A DNA stretch of 64,000 nt from Cryptomeria japonica. Lineage: Eukaryota; Streptophyta; Pinopsida; Cupressales; Cupressaceae. The stretch is taken from positions 393,501-457,500 of the forward strand of contig NW_026728903.1 in the NCBI RefSeq assembly GCF_030272615.1, given 5' to 3'. Below are positions 1-14,271 of the stretch, piece by piece. The position numbers and the translations under genes were made by a program. The stretch's first letter is position 1; each line of letters opens with the position of its first letter. The notes under the pieces were generated by a model. It saw nothing but the letters and a program-made list of their open reading frames with translations, searched no databases and had not been told where the DNA came from.

Positions 1-467
1 TTTGGGTACTTGATCAGGCCTTGTTGTCGGGACCCATCTTTATTGCTTTCATTAGCTGTTCTAGGTTTTAGCTTCTCCCTAAGTCTAGCTTAAGGGGGGC
101 TATTAGAGTATTCGGGTATTTAATTAAGTAATTAAACAATATTTGTTTAATTATTTAAGTTCCCTTTATCTCTTTTACACTTAAGCTAACTTTAGGTGCA
201 TATAATTAATTATTATGTGCAAACCTAGTTTTTCCCTTTTAGGGTTCCTTGACCTATTAAAGGTTGAGTTCTTTCTTTTCATTGTAGGAAGAAGGATTAT
301 TATTGACAATACATTTTGGAGATTATTGAGCTCTCATCTTTTGGAGCATATTTTTCCTGTGTTTTGTTCCTTCTGTGATTTGCTTCCTTGCTTCTCCTTG
401 TAATAGGTTTTTCAGCTTGCAGAGATCATTTGGGCTCTTGTGGTGTTGTATTTTCTCAACTCCTATA
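1..467. other. Gene-free flank, possible LTR start
   Basis: No gene is seen. A short purine-rich run with six G's at about 91-99 is followed by a TATTAGAG sequence, which resembles a polypurine tract followed by the start of a plus-strand LTR whose TG has decayed. The sequence is interrupted at about 468 by the tandem array and may resume at 9054. The LTR reading is an inference from this arrangement only; no matching copy is present in the window. Confidence 0.3.
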
Positions 468-3400
468 CGACTAGGGCATCAAATTACTCACACAATACCA
501 AATAAAAACCATATTGAATTAAATTAAATCCACTACTAAAATCCAAAATAATACAATGTTTGGATCGTTACATTGTGAGATATCAACAAATCCTTATGAC
601 TAACTCTGTTAATGAGGGTTTCCAGGCAGTTTTTAGTAAAATCCTCATATCTCATTCATTTCACAATGAAAATGTTCCAAACCAAAACCAAAGGAATTAT
701 TATTCATTCCCCTATCTAATAATACTATTGATGCATTGTTTCCAGGCTATATATGTTGCACAAGGCTTGGAAACAACTCAGAAATAGTTAAAACCAATCA
801 AAATAACAAGAATTGAGTGCACCAAAATATACCAAAATGTTCTCCTTCCTCAAATATCAACTTGGATTGATAATACAATGGTATTTAAAGCCTCCTTTTC
901 CATTCATACCTTCCTAACTAACTTCAAGACCAATGGGAACAAAGTCTTCATCATTTTTGTTGCATTTTTGCAATGTTGTTTGTGCAACTGTTACATTTTT
1001 TACAAGAATGACCCCAAAATTTACATGGACCCTCTAAATATTCAAAAATGGACTAAACATAACATATTACATCCATTTTACCCTTCCTTGGGTATTTTAT
1101 ATATTTTTGACCTTCTTGACCCCACTAGGACCCATTAGGACAACTTGAGCAACTTTTACAAATTGTTACAATTATGGCTCATAGCCCTTTACATTTTGAC
1201 TCAATGGACTCAAATACATTAAAATGACCATATAAACTCAAATATGAGTGAAATGACTCATGGCACGATCTTTAGCCTCCTGGTGTACCTTTGTGCTAGG
1301 TGCTCCTGCACCATACTACCGACCTTGAAAGCTTTCCAAGTCCCTTGGAAGCATAGGGATAATAACTTGCAAGAAAAAAAAATTAGACTGAAACCTTGAT
1401 CTTTGTATTCATTTCACCTTTGCCTCTTTATGCTGCTTTTTCATCTTGTATGCCTCTGTTATATATGCCTTCAAGCAATCATTTAGTTACTCCTATTAAT
1501 GGAGTTTGCAATAGCTGCTCCATAGGGTGCTTTTGCCAATCATAAGTCCACCTCTCCAGGTTGCATCACCTCACCAACAAACAATCACTCTTGCCTCACC
1601 TAGGAGTCCTCTCCTTGCCTCTCTCCCTAGTCTCTTGGGAACCAATGGACCATCCCATGGCCCTGGACCATCTCTTTGGCCCTTGATAGACCTTCCTTGT
1701 CTGCCCACACACAACACCAACTTCCTCTTGCAACTGGATGGACAAGCACCTGCAACCAAACATAACACAAACACCAAACAACTTTTCCAACCCAGACCTT
1801 TTGCTGGGCTCTGATACCAGTTTGATGCAGAGCATCATGAAGAACCAACCAAGAACCCCAAATCAACCATGGAGTCCCAATCTTATGGTTCTCAATGAAC
1901 CAAAACCATCATCAATCTGAAACCTTGATAGGTTTGACGAATATAACAACATTCAATCAATCCAATATCAAAACCTTCATACATTAATTTCAAATCAACT
2001 CCTTCAATATCAACACAAACATCATTGTCTCCAAAGCAACAGACAACTCAACATCTTTCCATCTCATAACACAATGTTAAAAAATTCAAAAACAAGCTTA
2101 CCATTTACCTTCAAGCCATCAACATCAATCTTCTGCCATCCAAGAGTCCATTAAACCCATGCTCCAAACATCTTTCAAATCTATCCCAGTTATAACAGTT
2201 TTTCTACCCTATAATCTGTTATTCACATTTTGTAAACTAAGACACATTTTGGCAATCTCTCTGGTGAAAGGATAGATAAATAATCCTAATAAAACATATG
2301 TAAAACTTGTAAAGATCCAACGGTGAAATTAAAAGATATGATCTCTGCATCGAGGCTTATTTTGGCTGTCACAAAAAAAAAACAGAAATGTGCATGCCCC
2401 GTCTGACTAGGGCATCAAATTACTCACACAATACCAAACCATTCAATACCAAATCAACACCCTATTAAATTAAATTCAATCCTTTTCTAAAATCCAGAAT
2501 ATTACAATTTTCAGGTTGTTACATTGTGAGATATCAACAAATCCTTGTGACTAACTCTGTTAATGAGGGTTTCCAAGCAATTTTTAGTAAAATCCTCATA
2601 TCTCATTCATTTCACAATGAAAATATTCCAAACAAAACAAAAGGAAGAATTATTAATTCCCCTATCTAATAATACTATTCATACATTGTTTCTAGGCTAT
2701 ATAGGTCACACAATGCCTGTAAACAACTCAGAAATAGTTAAAACCAATCAAAATAACAAGAATTGAGTGCACCGAAATATACCAAAATGTTCTCCATCCT
2801 CAAATCTCGACTTGGATTGATAATACAATGGTATTTAAAGCCTCTTTACCATTCATACCTTCCTAACTACCTCCAAGACCAATGGGAACCAACTCTTCAT
2901 CATTTTTGTTGCATTTTTGCAATGTTGTTTGTGCAACTTTTAGGCAACTTTTACATTTTTTGCAAGAATGCCCTAAAATTTACATGGACCCTCTAAATAT
3001 TCAAAAATGGACTAAACATAACATATTACATCTATTTTACCCTTCCTTGGGTATTTTACATATTTTTGACCTTCTTGACCCAACTAGGACCCATTAGGAC
3101 AACTTGAGCAACTTTTACAAATTGTTTCAATTATGGCTCATAGCCCTTTACATTTTGACTCAATGGACTCAAATACATTAAAATGACCATATAAACTCAA
3201 ATATGAGTTAAATGACTCATGGCACGATCTTTAACCTCCTGGTGTACCTTTGTGCTAGGTGCTCCTACACCATACTACCGACCTTGAAAGCTTTCCAAGT
3301 CCCTTGGAAATATAGGGATAATAACTTGCAAGAAACAAAAATTCGACTGAAACCTTCATCTTTGTATACATTTCACCTTTGCCTCTTTATGCCGCTTTGT

Positions 3401-6400
3401 CTTCTTGTATGCCTTTATTATCTATGCCTTCAAGCAATCATTCAATTACTCATATTAATGTAGTTTGCAATGGATTCTCCATAGGGTGCTTTCGCCAACC
3501 ATAATTTCACCTCTCTAGGTTGCATCACCTCACCAACAAACAATCACTCTTGCCTCACCTAGGAGTCCTCTCCTTGCCTCTCTCCCTAGTCTCTTGGAAA
3601 CCAATGGACCATCCCATGGCCCTGGACCATCTCTTTGGCCCTTGATAGACCTTCCTTTTCTTCCCACACACAACACCAACTTCCTCTTGCAATTGGATGG
3701 ACAAGCACCCGCAACCAAACATAACACAAACACCAAACAACTTTTCCAACCCAAACCCATTGCTGGGCTCTGATACGAATTTGATGCAGAGCATCATGAA
3801 AAACCAACCAAGAACCCCAAATCAACCATGGAGTCCCAATCTTAGGGTTCTCAATTACCCAAAACCATCATCAATCTGCAAACTTGATAGGTTTGAGGAA
3901 TATAACAACATTCAATCAATCCAATATCAAAACTTTCATACATTAGTTTCAAATCAACTCCTTCAATATCAACACAAATATCATTGTCTCCAAAGCACCA
4001 GATAACTCAACATCTTTCCATCTCATAAAAAAATGTTAAGCAATTCAAAAAAAAGCTTACCATTTACCTTCAAGCCCTCAACATCAATCGTCTACCCTCC
4101 AAGAGTCCATTAAACCCATGCTCCAAACATCTTTCAAATTTGTCCCAATTTTAACAGTTTTTCTACCCTGTAATGTATTATTCACATCCTGTAAACCAAG
4201 CGACATTTTGTAAATCTCTCTAGTGGAAGGATAGATAACTAAGCCTAATAAATTATATGTAAACATTGTAAAGATCCAATGGTGAAATTAAAAGATATGA
4301 TCTTTGCACCAAGGCCTAGTTTGACTGTCACAAAACAAATCAGAAATGTGCATGCCTAGTCCGACTAGAGAATCAAAATACTCACACAATACTAAACCAT
4401 TCAATACAAAATAAAAACCATATTGAATTAAATTCAATCCACTACTAAAATCCATAATATTACAATTTTTGGATCGTTACATTGTGAGATATCAACAAAT
4501 CCTTGTGACTAACTCTGTTAATGAGGGTTTCCAGGCAATTTTTAGTAAAATCCTCATATCTCATTCATTTGACAATGAAAATGTTCCAAACAAAAATAGA
4601 AGGAAGGAATATTAATTCCCCTATATAATAATACTATTGATACATTGTTTCCAGGTTTTACACGTCGCACAAGGCCTGGAAACAACTCAGAAATAGTTAA
4701 AACCAATCAAAATAACAAGAATTGAGTGCACCCAAATATACCAAGATGTTCTCCTTCCTCAATTCTTGACTTGGATTGATAATACAATGGTATTTAAAGC
4801 CTCTTGACTATTCATACCTTCCTAACTACCTCCAAGACCAATGGGAACCAACTCTTCATCATTTTTGTTGCTTTTTTGCAATGTTGTTTGTGCAACTTTT
4901 AGGCAACTTTTACAATTTTTTGCAAGAATGACCCCAAAATTTACATGGACCCTCTAAATATTCAAAAATGGACTAAACATAACATATTACATTCATTTTA
5001 CCCTTCCTTGGGTATTTTACATATTTTTGACCTTCTTGACCCAACTAGGACCCATTAGGACAACTTGAGCAATTTTTACAAATTGTTTCAATTATGGCTC
5101 ATAGCCCTTTACATTTTGACTCAATGGACTCAAATACATTAAAATGACCATATAAACTCAAATATGAGTGAAATGACTCATGGGTATGATCTTTAACCTC
5201 CTGGTGTACCTTTGTGCTAGGTGCTCCTACACCATACTACCGACCTTGAAAGCTTTCCAAGTCCCTTGGAAACATAGGGATAATTACTTGCAAGAAAAAA
5301 AATTAGACTGAAACCTTGATCTTTGTATTCATTTCACCTTTGCCTCTTTATTCCGCTTTGTCTTCTTGTATGCCTCTCTTATCTATACCTTCAAGCAATC
5401 ATTCAGTTACTCCTATTAATGGAGTTTCCAATGGCTGCTCCATAGGGTTCTTTCGCCAACCATAAGTCCATCTCTTCAGGTTGCATCACCTCACCAACAA
5501 ACAATCACTCTTGCCTCAACTAGGAGTCGTCTCCTTGCCTCTCTCCCTAGTCTCTTGGCAACCAATGGACCATCCCATGGCCCTAGACCATCTCTTTGGC
5601 CCTTGAAAGACCTTCCTTGTCTGCCCACACACAACACCAACTTCCTCTTGCAACTTAATGGACAAGCACGTGCAACCAAACATAACACAAACACCAAACA
5701 ACTTTTCCAACCCAGACCTTTTGCTGGGCTCTAATACCAATTTGATGTAGAGCATCATGAAAAACCAACCAAGAGCCCCAAATCAACCATGGAGTCCCAA
5801 TCTTAGGGTTCTCAATGACCCAAAACCATCATCAATCTACAACCTTGATAGGTTTGAGGAATATAATAATATTCAATCAAATCCAATATCAAAACCTTCA
5901 TACATTAGTTTGAAATCAACTCCTTCAATATCAACACAAACATCATTGTCTCCAAAGCACCAGCTAACTCAACATCTTTCCATCTCATAACACAATGTTA
6001 AACAATTCAAAAAAAAGCTTACCATTTACCTTCAAGCCCTCAACATCAATCTTGTGCCCTCCAAGAGTCCATTAAACCCATGCTCCAAACATCTTTCAAA
6101 TCTGTCCTAGTTTTAATAGTTTTTCTACCCTGTAATCTGTTATTCACATCCTATAAACATTTTGGAAATCACTCTGGTGGAAGGACAAATAACTAAGCCT
6201 AATAAAACATATGCAAAAATTTTAACGATCCAACAGTGAAATTAAAAGATATGATCTTTGCACCGAGGCCTTGTTTGACTATCACAAAACAAATCAGAAA
6301 TGTGCATGCCCAGTCCAACTGGGGCATCGAATTACTCACACAATACCAAATCAAAACCATATTGAATTAAATTCAATCCACTGCTAAAATCTAGAATATT

Positions 6401-9053
6401 ACAATTTTTGGATCGTTACATTGTGAGATATCAACAAATCCTTGTGACTAACTCTGTTAATGAGGGTTTCCAAGCAGTTTTTAGTAAAATCCTCATATCT
6501 CATTCATTTCACTATGAAAATATTCCAAACCAAAACCAAAGGAAGGATTATTCATTCCCCTATCTAATAATACTATTGATACATTGTTTGCAGGCTGTAC
6601 AGGTTGCACAAGGCCTGGAAACAACTCAAAAATAGTTAAAACCAATCCAAATAACAAGAACTAAGTGCACCAAAATATATCAAAATGTTCTCCTTCCTCA
6701 AATATCAACTTGGATTGATAATACAATGGTATTTAAAGCCTCTTGACTATTCATACCTTCCTAACTACCTCCAAGACCAGTGGGTACCAACTCTTCATCA
6801 TTTTTGTTGCATTTTTGCAATTTTGTTTGTGCAACTTTTAGGCAACTTTTACATTTTTTGCAAGAATGACCCCAAAAATTTACATGGACCCTCTAAATAT
6901 TCAAAAATGCACTAAACATAACATATTACATCCATTTTACCCTTCCTTGGGTATTTTACATATTTTTGACCTTCTTGACCCAACTAGGACCCATTAGGAC
7001 AACATGAGAAACTTTTACAAATTGTTACAATTATGGCTCATAGCCCTTTACATTTTGACTCAATGGACTCAAATACATTAAAATGACCATATAAACTCAA
7101 ATATGAGTGAAATAACTCATGGAATGATCTTTAACCTCCTAGTGTACCTTTGTGCTAGGTGCTCCTGCACCATACTACCGACCTTGAAAGCTTTCCAAGT
7201 CCCTTGGAAACATAGGGATAATAACTTGCAAGAAACAAAAATTAGACTGAAACCTTCATCTTTGTATTCATTTCACCTTTGCCTCTTTATGCCACTTTGT
7301 CTTCTTGTATGCCTCTGTTATCTATGCCTTCAAGCAATCATTCAGTTACTCCTATTAATGGAGTTTGCAATGGCTGCTCCATAGGGTGCTTTCACCAACC
7401 ATACGTCCACCTCTCCAGGTTGCAGCACCTCACCAACAAACAATCACTCTTGCCTCACCTAGGAGTCCTCTCCTTACCTCTCTCCCTAGTCTCTTGGCAA
7501 CCAATGGACCACCTCTTTGGCCCTTGATAGACCTTCCTTTTCTATCCACACACAACACCAACTTCCTCTTGCAACTGCATGGACAAGCACTCGCAACCAA
7601 ACATAACACAAACACCAAACAACTTTTCCAACCCAGAGCTTTTGTTGGGCTCTAATACCAATTTGATGCAGAGCATCATGAAAAACCAATCAAGAACCCC
7701 AAATCAACCATGGAGTACCAATATTAGGGTTCTCAATGACCCAAAACCATCATCAATCTGCAACCTTGATAGGTTTGAGGAATATAACAACATTCAATCA
7801 ATCTAATATCAAAACCTTCATACATTAGTTTCAAATCAACTCCTTCAATATCAACACAAACATCATTGTCTCCGAAGCACCAGATAATTCAACATCTTTC
7901 CATCTCATAACACAATGTTAAACAATTTAAAAAAAATCTTACCATTTACCTTCAAACCCTCAACATCAATCTTCTGCCCTCCAAGAGTCCATTAAACCCA
8001 TGCTCCAAACATCTTTCAAATCTGTCCCAGTTTTAATAGTTTTTCTACCCTGTAATCTGTTATTCACATCTTGTAAACCAAGCAACATTTTGGAAATCTC
8101 TCTTGTGGAAAGATAGATAACTAAGCCTAATAAAACATATGTTAAACTTGTAAAGATTCAATAGTGAAATTAAAAGATATTATCTCTGCACTGAGGCCTA
8201 TTTTGACTGTCACAAAAAAAATCAGAAATGTACATGCCCAATCCGACTAGGGCATCAAATTACTCACACAATACCAAACCATTCAATACAAAATCATAAC
8301 CATATTGAATTAAATTCAATCCACTTCTAAAATCCAGAATATTACAATTTTTGAATTGTTACATTGTGAGATCCTCATATCTCATTCATTTCACAATGAA
8401 AATGTTCCAAACCAAAAACAAAAGGAAGGATTATTCATCCCCTATCTAATAATACTATTTATACATTGTTTCCAGGCTATGCAGGTCGCACAAGGCCTAG
8501 AAACAACTCAGAAATAGTTAAAACCAATCAAAATAACAAGAATTGAGTGCACCAAAATATACCAAAATGTTCTCCTTCCTCAAATATCAACTTGGATTGA
8601 TAATAAAATGGTATTAAAAGCCTCTTGATCATTAATACCTTCCTAACTACCTCCAAGACCAATGGGAATCAACTCTTCATCATTTTTGTTGCATTTTTGC
8701 AATGTTGTTTGTGCAACTTTTAGGCAACTTTTACATTTTTTGCAAGAATGACCCCAAAATTTACATGGACCCTCTAAATATTCAAAAATGGACTAAACAT
8801 AACATATTGCATCCATTTTACCCTTCCTTGGGTATTTTACATTTTTTTGACCTTCTTGACCAAACTAGGACCCATTAGGACAACTTGAGCAACTTTTACA
8901 AGTTGTTACAATTATGGCTCATAGCCCTTTACATTTTGACTCAATGGACTCAAATACATTAAAATGACCATATAAACTCAAATATGAGTGAAATGACTCA
9001 TGACACGATCTTTAACCTCCTGGTGTACCTTTGTGCTAGGTGCTCCTGCACCA
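468..9053. repeat. Tandem array of a ~1.95 kb unit, ~4.4 copies
   Basis: The same long sequence recurs head to tail. The marker GACTAGGGCATCAAAT or a close variant starts near 469, 2406, 4365, 6321 and 8249; the last copy is cut off at 9053, and homology begins abruptly at 468. Copies differ by scattered substitutions and small indels; for example, the fifth lacks about 40 bp near 8371. No reading frame is conserved as protein, so the short ORFs here are incidental. Each full copy contains the minus-strand motif TGGTATCAGAGCCC or a one-base variant (at 1806-1819, 3765-3778, 5726-5739 and 7647-7660), the initiator-Met-tRNA primer site of plant LTR retrotransposons. The unit may therefore be LTR plus short internal region of a small non-autonomous element, amplified in tandem. 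That interpretation is inference; the tandem structure is seen directly. Confidence 0.95.
1806..1819 (-). other. PBS-like site in repeat copy 1
   Basis: The minus strand reads TGGTATCAGAGCCC, an exact complement of the 3' end of plant initiator methionine tRNA, the usual primer of copia and many TRIM/LARD elements. The same place in copies 2-4 keeps 13 of 14 bases. If the repeat is retroelement-derived, the LTR would end just to the right (about 1824) and the internal part would run leftwards. A plausible LTR start on the minus strand, TGTAAC, lies near 2523, implying an LTR of about 700 bp. No convincing polypurine tract was found beside it. Confidence 0.55.
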
Positions 9054-10010
9054 CCATCTCATTCTCATCTTGTGCATTATTACTATAGGCATCTAGCTTC
9101 TAGTTTATCATTTCTTAGCAATGTTATCATGCTTAATTTAAGATTAATTGCATCTTAATCCTAGCTTATTCTCTAGATCAATCATGAAATCATATAGCTT
9201 AGTCATGCTATTCTTGCTAGATCATGCATCTTCATCATTCAAATCCTCCATCTAAGTGTAGTCAATTGACTGGAATTTGCATAGCAAGATCTGAGAGCAT
9301 TTTTCATACTCACATTTACTAGGAGGCAATAAGTTGATTAGCTATGGTTTTGTCTTTCATTGTTTCAATTTACTAACCATACTTGTAATGATTTATTGAG
9401 TGCATTGTGGTTGCAGGTATAGGTACACTTCATAGAGCACGACAATAATATTTATAATATAAGTATTAGACTCATGTCCGGATGTGACACATATTTTTTT
9501 AGAACTTTTTATAAAGTAAATAATTATTTATGAATTTTGTACTACAACTTTTCAGAAATTCAGAAACTCCTACGTCTGACCACCTTAACTTAGTCAAAAC
9601 CTTATGAAATTTAATATTTTTAATTTTTCCCTATAGTAGACAAAGAATAGGATGTGATGCATGTTCAGATTCAAAAAATGTTATACCGTTTGAAAGTTTT
9701 GAGTGTTTTTCAATCAATCTATCAATGAGGACTATTGCCAAAATTTAATTAGAAAATAAATAATAATTATTTATTAAAGCCGTAATAAGACAAGCCTTAT
9801 ATTGTTGGAAAGCTGAGAACGCCCTTAAAAAACCCTTTTTGTTTTATCAATTTTGGCTAAAAAAAAGGTCGTTAGCCACCAATATAAAGTTTGGAAAATC
9901 AAGGAATATTGAAAAACATGTTTTTCAGTTGACTTTCCAGGCTTGTCACTTCCAAGCCAAATCCCAAAGCATCCCCGAGCCAAAATTTGAAATTTGAAAA
10001 TTGTACAACA
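9054..10010. other. Gene-free stretch, possible LTR remainder
   Basis: AT-rich DNA with no supported gene. The first ~400 bp could be the continuation of the LTR-like sequence interrupted at 468. The rest (about 9470-10010) has no feature I recognise. Confidence 0.3.
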
Positions 10011-10047
10011 AAAATCGGATATCCGATTATATCGGATATCCAATTTT
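10011..10047. repeat. 37-bp double palindrome, left copy
   Basis: Two overlapping copies of a GATATC-centred palindrome, centres at 10020/10021 and 10037/10038, exactly 17 bp apart. The consensus AAAATCGGATATCCGATTTT is its own reverse complement. It matches 32 of 37 bases with the module at 14402-14438 in direct alignment. It lies just outside the GA microsatellite. Confidence 0.85.
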
Positions 10048-10139
10048 AATAAGTAAATTCACTAACTAAATTTGCACATAATTAATCTATTGTTTATTAA
10101 TATATTAATATATTAATTTATAAATAAATTAGTATATGA

Positions 10140-10218
10140 TATTAGGGAGAGGGAGAGGGAGAGGGAGAGGGAGAGGGAGAGGGGGGAGTGCGGAGAGAGA
10201 GAGAAAGAGAGATTAGGG

Positions 10219-10286
<68 letters not shown>

Positions 10287-10316
10287 GGGAGAGAGATAGG
10301 GGGATATAGAGAGATA

Positions 10317-10408
<92 letters not shown>

Positions 10409-10478
10409 GATGGAAAAGGTGAAGGGAGAGAGAGATAAAGAGATTAAGGGAGAGATATAGAGATAGAGAGAGATATGA
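10140..10478. repeat. (GA)n microsatellite
   Basis: Long purine run of GA, GGGAGA and GATAGA units, nearly uninterrupted. It forms the left border of the satellite block and is complementary in composition to the CT run at 14272-14395. The SLSLSL-type ORF on the minus strand is a product of this repeat. Confidence 0.95.
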
Positions 10479-13400
10479 CCCTTTAGGACTCCATATGGTG
10501 TCGTTATGGGTCATATGATCCCTTATGACACAATATGGTGTTGTTAGGGGTCCTATACTGTCCTAAGGGGTCATATTGTGTCCTACGACCCCTTAGGACA
10601 CCATATGACCCCTTATGACACCATATTGGGTCTTTTTGGGTCTTATGGTGTCCTAAGGGGTTGTATGACACGTATTATGTCATACGACCCCTTAGGACAT
10701 GATATGAGTCTTAACAACACAATTTGCTGTCTTAAGGGGTCATATGGTGTCCTAACGGGTCATATTTTGTCCTATGACCACTTAGGATACCATATGACCC
10801 CTTACGACACCAAATTGTGTCTTTATGGGTAATATGGTGTCCTAAGGGGTCATGGGACACCATATGACCCCTAAGGACAACATACAACCCCTTATGACAC
10901 CATATGATGTCGTTAGGGGTCATATGGTGTCATAAGGGGTCATATTGTGTCCTACAACCCTTAAGGACACCATATGACCCCTTATGACACCATATTGGGT
11001 CGTTATGGGTCCTATGTTGTCCTAAGGGGTCATATTGTGTTCTACGACCCCTTAGGATACCATATGACCCCTTAAAACACCATATTGGGTCGTTATGGGT
11101 CCTATGGTGTCATAAGGGGTCATATTGTGTCCTACAACCCCTTAGGACATCATATGACCCTTAAGACACCAAATTGTGTAGTTATGGGTCATATTGTGTC
11201 CTAATGGGTCATATTGTGTCATATGGCCCCTTTAAAATACCATATGACCCCTTAGGACACAATATGCCCCTTTACAACTTTATATAGTGTTGTTATGGGT
11301 CATATGACCCCTTATGACACCATATAGTGTTGTTAGGGGTCCTATGGTTTCCTAAGGGGTGATATTGTATCCTACGACCCCTTAGGACACCATATGAACC
11401 TTTAAGACACCAAATTGTGTCTTTATGGGTCATATGGTGTCCTAAGGGGTCATGGGACACCATATGACCCCTAAGGACAACATGAGACCCCTTATGACAA
11501 CATATGGTGTCATTAGGGGTCAAATGATATACTAAGGGGTCATATTGTGTCCTATGACCCCTTATGACACCATATTCGGTCGCTACGAGTCCTATGGTGT
11601 CCTAAGGGGTCATATTGTGTCCTATGACCTCTCAGGACACCATATGACCCCTTAAGACATGATATTGGGTCTTTATGGGTCCTATGGTGTCCTAAGGGGT
11701 CATATTGTGTCCTAGGACTGCTTAGGACACCATATGACCTCTTAAGACACCAAATTGTGTCGTTATGTGTCATATTATGTCCTAATGGGTCATATTGTGT
11801 CATATGACCCTTTTAAGACACCATATGACCCCTTAGGACACAATATGACCCTTTATAACTTTATACGATGTCGTTATGGGTCATATGACCCCTTATGACA
11901 CCATATAGTGTTGTTAGGGGTCCTATGGTATCCTAACGAGCCATATTGTTTCCTACAACCCCTTAGGACACCATATGACCCCTTAAGACACCAAATTGTG
12001 TCTTTATGGGTTATATGGTGTCCTAAGGGGTCATGGGACACCATATGACCCCTAAGGATAACATGAGACCCCTTATGACACTATATGGTGTCATTAGGGG
12101 TCAAATGATATCCTAAGGGGTCATATTGTGTCCTACAACCCCTTAGGACACCATATGACCCCTTATGACACCATATTGGGTCGCTACGGGTCCTATAGTC
12201 TCCTAAGGGGTCATATTGTGTCCTATGACCCCTTAGGACACCATATGACCCCTTAAGACATGATATTGGGTCAATATGGGTCCTATGGTGTCCTAAGGGG
12301 TCATATTGTGTCCTAGGACTGCTTAGGACACCATATGAACCCTTAAGACACCAAATTGTGTCGTTATGGGTCTTATTGTGTCCTAATGGGTCATATTGTG
12401 TCATATGACCCCTTTAATACACCATATGACCCCTTAGGACATAATATGACCCTTTAAGACTCTATATGGTGTTGTTATGGGTCATATGACCCCTTAAGAC
12501 ACCAAATTGTGTCGTTATGGGTCATATTTTGTCCTAAGGGATCATGGGACACCATATGAACCCTAAGGACAACATACAACCCCTTATGATACCATATTGG
12601 GTTGTTATGGATCCTATGGTGTTCTTAGGGGTCATATTGTGTCCTACAACCCCTTAGGACACCATATGACACCTTAAGATGCCATATTGAGTCATCACAT
12701 GTTATATTGTGCCTAAGGGGTCGTAGGACAAAATATGACCCCTTAGGACACCATAGGACCCATGATGACCCAATATGGTGTCGTATGTTATCCTTAGGGG
12801 TCATATTGTGTCCTACAATCCCTTAGGACACCATATGACCCCTAACATCACACTTTGGTGTCTTAAGGGGTCATATGGTGTCCTAAGGGGTCGTAGGACA
12901 CAATATGACCCTTATGGACACCATCAGACCCATAATGACCCAATATGGTGTCCTAAGGGGTCGTAGGACACAATATGACCCCTTAAGACACCATAGGACC
13001 CCTAAGGACACCATATGGTGTCATAAGGGGTCATATGACCTATAACAACACTGTATAGAGTCGTAAAGGGTTATATTGTGTCCTAAGGGGTCATATGGTG
13101 TCTTAAAGGGGTCATATGATGCAGTATGACCCCTTAGAATATAAGTTGATCCATAACGACACAATTTGGTGTCTTAAGGGATCATATGGTGTCGTAAGGG
13201 GACGTGGGTCCTATGGTGTTCTAAGGGGTCATATTGTGTCCTAGGACCCCTTAGGACACCATATGACCCCTTAAGACACCATATTGGGCCGTTATGGCTC
13301 CTATGGTATCCTAAGGGGTGATATTGTATCCTATGACCCCTTAGGACACCATATGACCCCTTATGACACCAAATTGTGTTGGTATGGGTCATATTGTGTC

Positions 13401-14271
13401 ATATGACCCCTTTAAGACACCATATGACCCCTTAGGACACAATATGACCCTTTATGACTATACAATGTCGTTATGGGTCATATGACCCCTTATGACACCA
13501 TATAGTGTTGTTAGGGGTCCTATGGTGTCCTAATGGGTCATATTGTGTCCTATGACCCCTTAGGACAACATATGACCCCTTAAGACACCAAATTGTGTCG
13601 TTAGGGGTCATATGGTGTTGTGTCTTAAGGGGCCATATGTTGTCCTAAGGGGTCATAGGACACAATATGACCCCTTAGGATACCATAGGACCCCTTAAGA
13701 CACCATATTGGTGTCATTAGGGGTCATATGGTGTCCTAAGGGGTTGTAGGACATTGGGTCATTATAGGTCCTATGGTGTCCTAAGGGGTCATATTGTATC
13801 CTACGACCCCTTAGGACACCATATGACCCCTAACAACATAATTTGGTGTCTTAAGGGGTCATATGGTGTCGTAAGGGGTCATAGGATACAATATGACCCC
13901 TATGGACACCATAGGACCCATAACAACCCAATATGGTGTCCTATGACCCCTTAGGACACTATATGACCCCTTACGACACCAAATTGTGGTGTTATAGGTC
14001 ATATTGTCTCTTAATGGGTCATATTGTGTCATATGACCCCTTTAAGACACCATATGACCCCTTAGGACACAATATGTCCCTTTATGGCTCTATACAGTAT
14101 CGTTATGGGTCATATGACCCCTTATGACACCATATAGTGTCGTTAGGGGTCCTATGGTGTCCTAAGGGGTCATATTGTGTCCTACAACCCATTAGGACAT
14201 CATATTACCCCTTAAGACACCAAATTGTGTCATTATGGGGCCATACAGTGTCCTAATGGGTCATATTGTGT
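10479..14271. repeat. Palindromic short-unit satellite with ~600 bp higher-order repeat
   Basis: The block is built from a ~20-bp word, GGGGTCATATGGTGTCCTAA, and its exact reverse complement, mixed in forward and reverse runs, so neighbouring units form local inverted repeats. Variants include GTCGTTATGGGTC and TCATATTGTGTCC. A longer pattern recurs: the stretch CCATATGACCCCTTAGGACA followed by an AATATG-CCCTTTA variant appears near 11237, 11820, 12420, 13421 and 14056, most spaced 580-640 bp with one gap of ~1 kb. The unit lacks stops in several frames, which explains the repetitive ORFs containing YDPLGHH-like peptides on both strands; these are not genes. Confidence 0.95.

Noticed and set aside
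1527-7806. Repeated ORFs on both strands of the tandem array (for example 1596-1838 minus, 3697-4005 plus)
   Set aside because: They recur because the DNA repeats. Frames differ in start, stop and length between copies and substitutions show no coding pattern.
10113-10514. Ser/Leu-repeat ORF on the minus strand
   Set aside because: Pure translation of the GA microsatellite.
10578-14127. ORFs with YDPLGHH and GSYGVLRG repeats
   Set aside because: Translations of the short-unit satellite; present on both strands and in unrelated lengths.
10479-14271. CRISPR-like array of regular repeats
   Set aside because: Units are contiguous, in both orientations, with no unique spacers, and the context is a plant genome.
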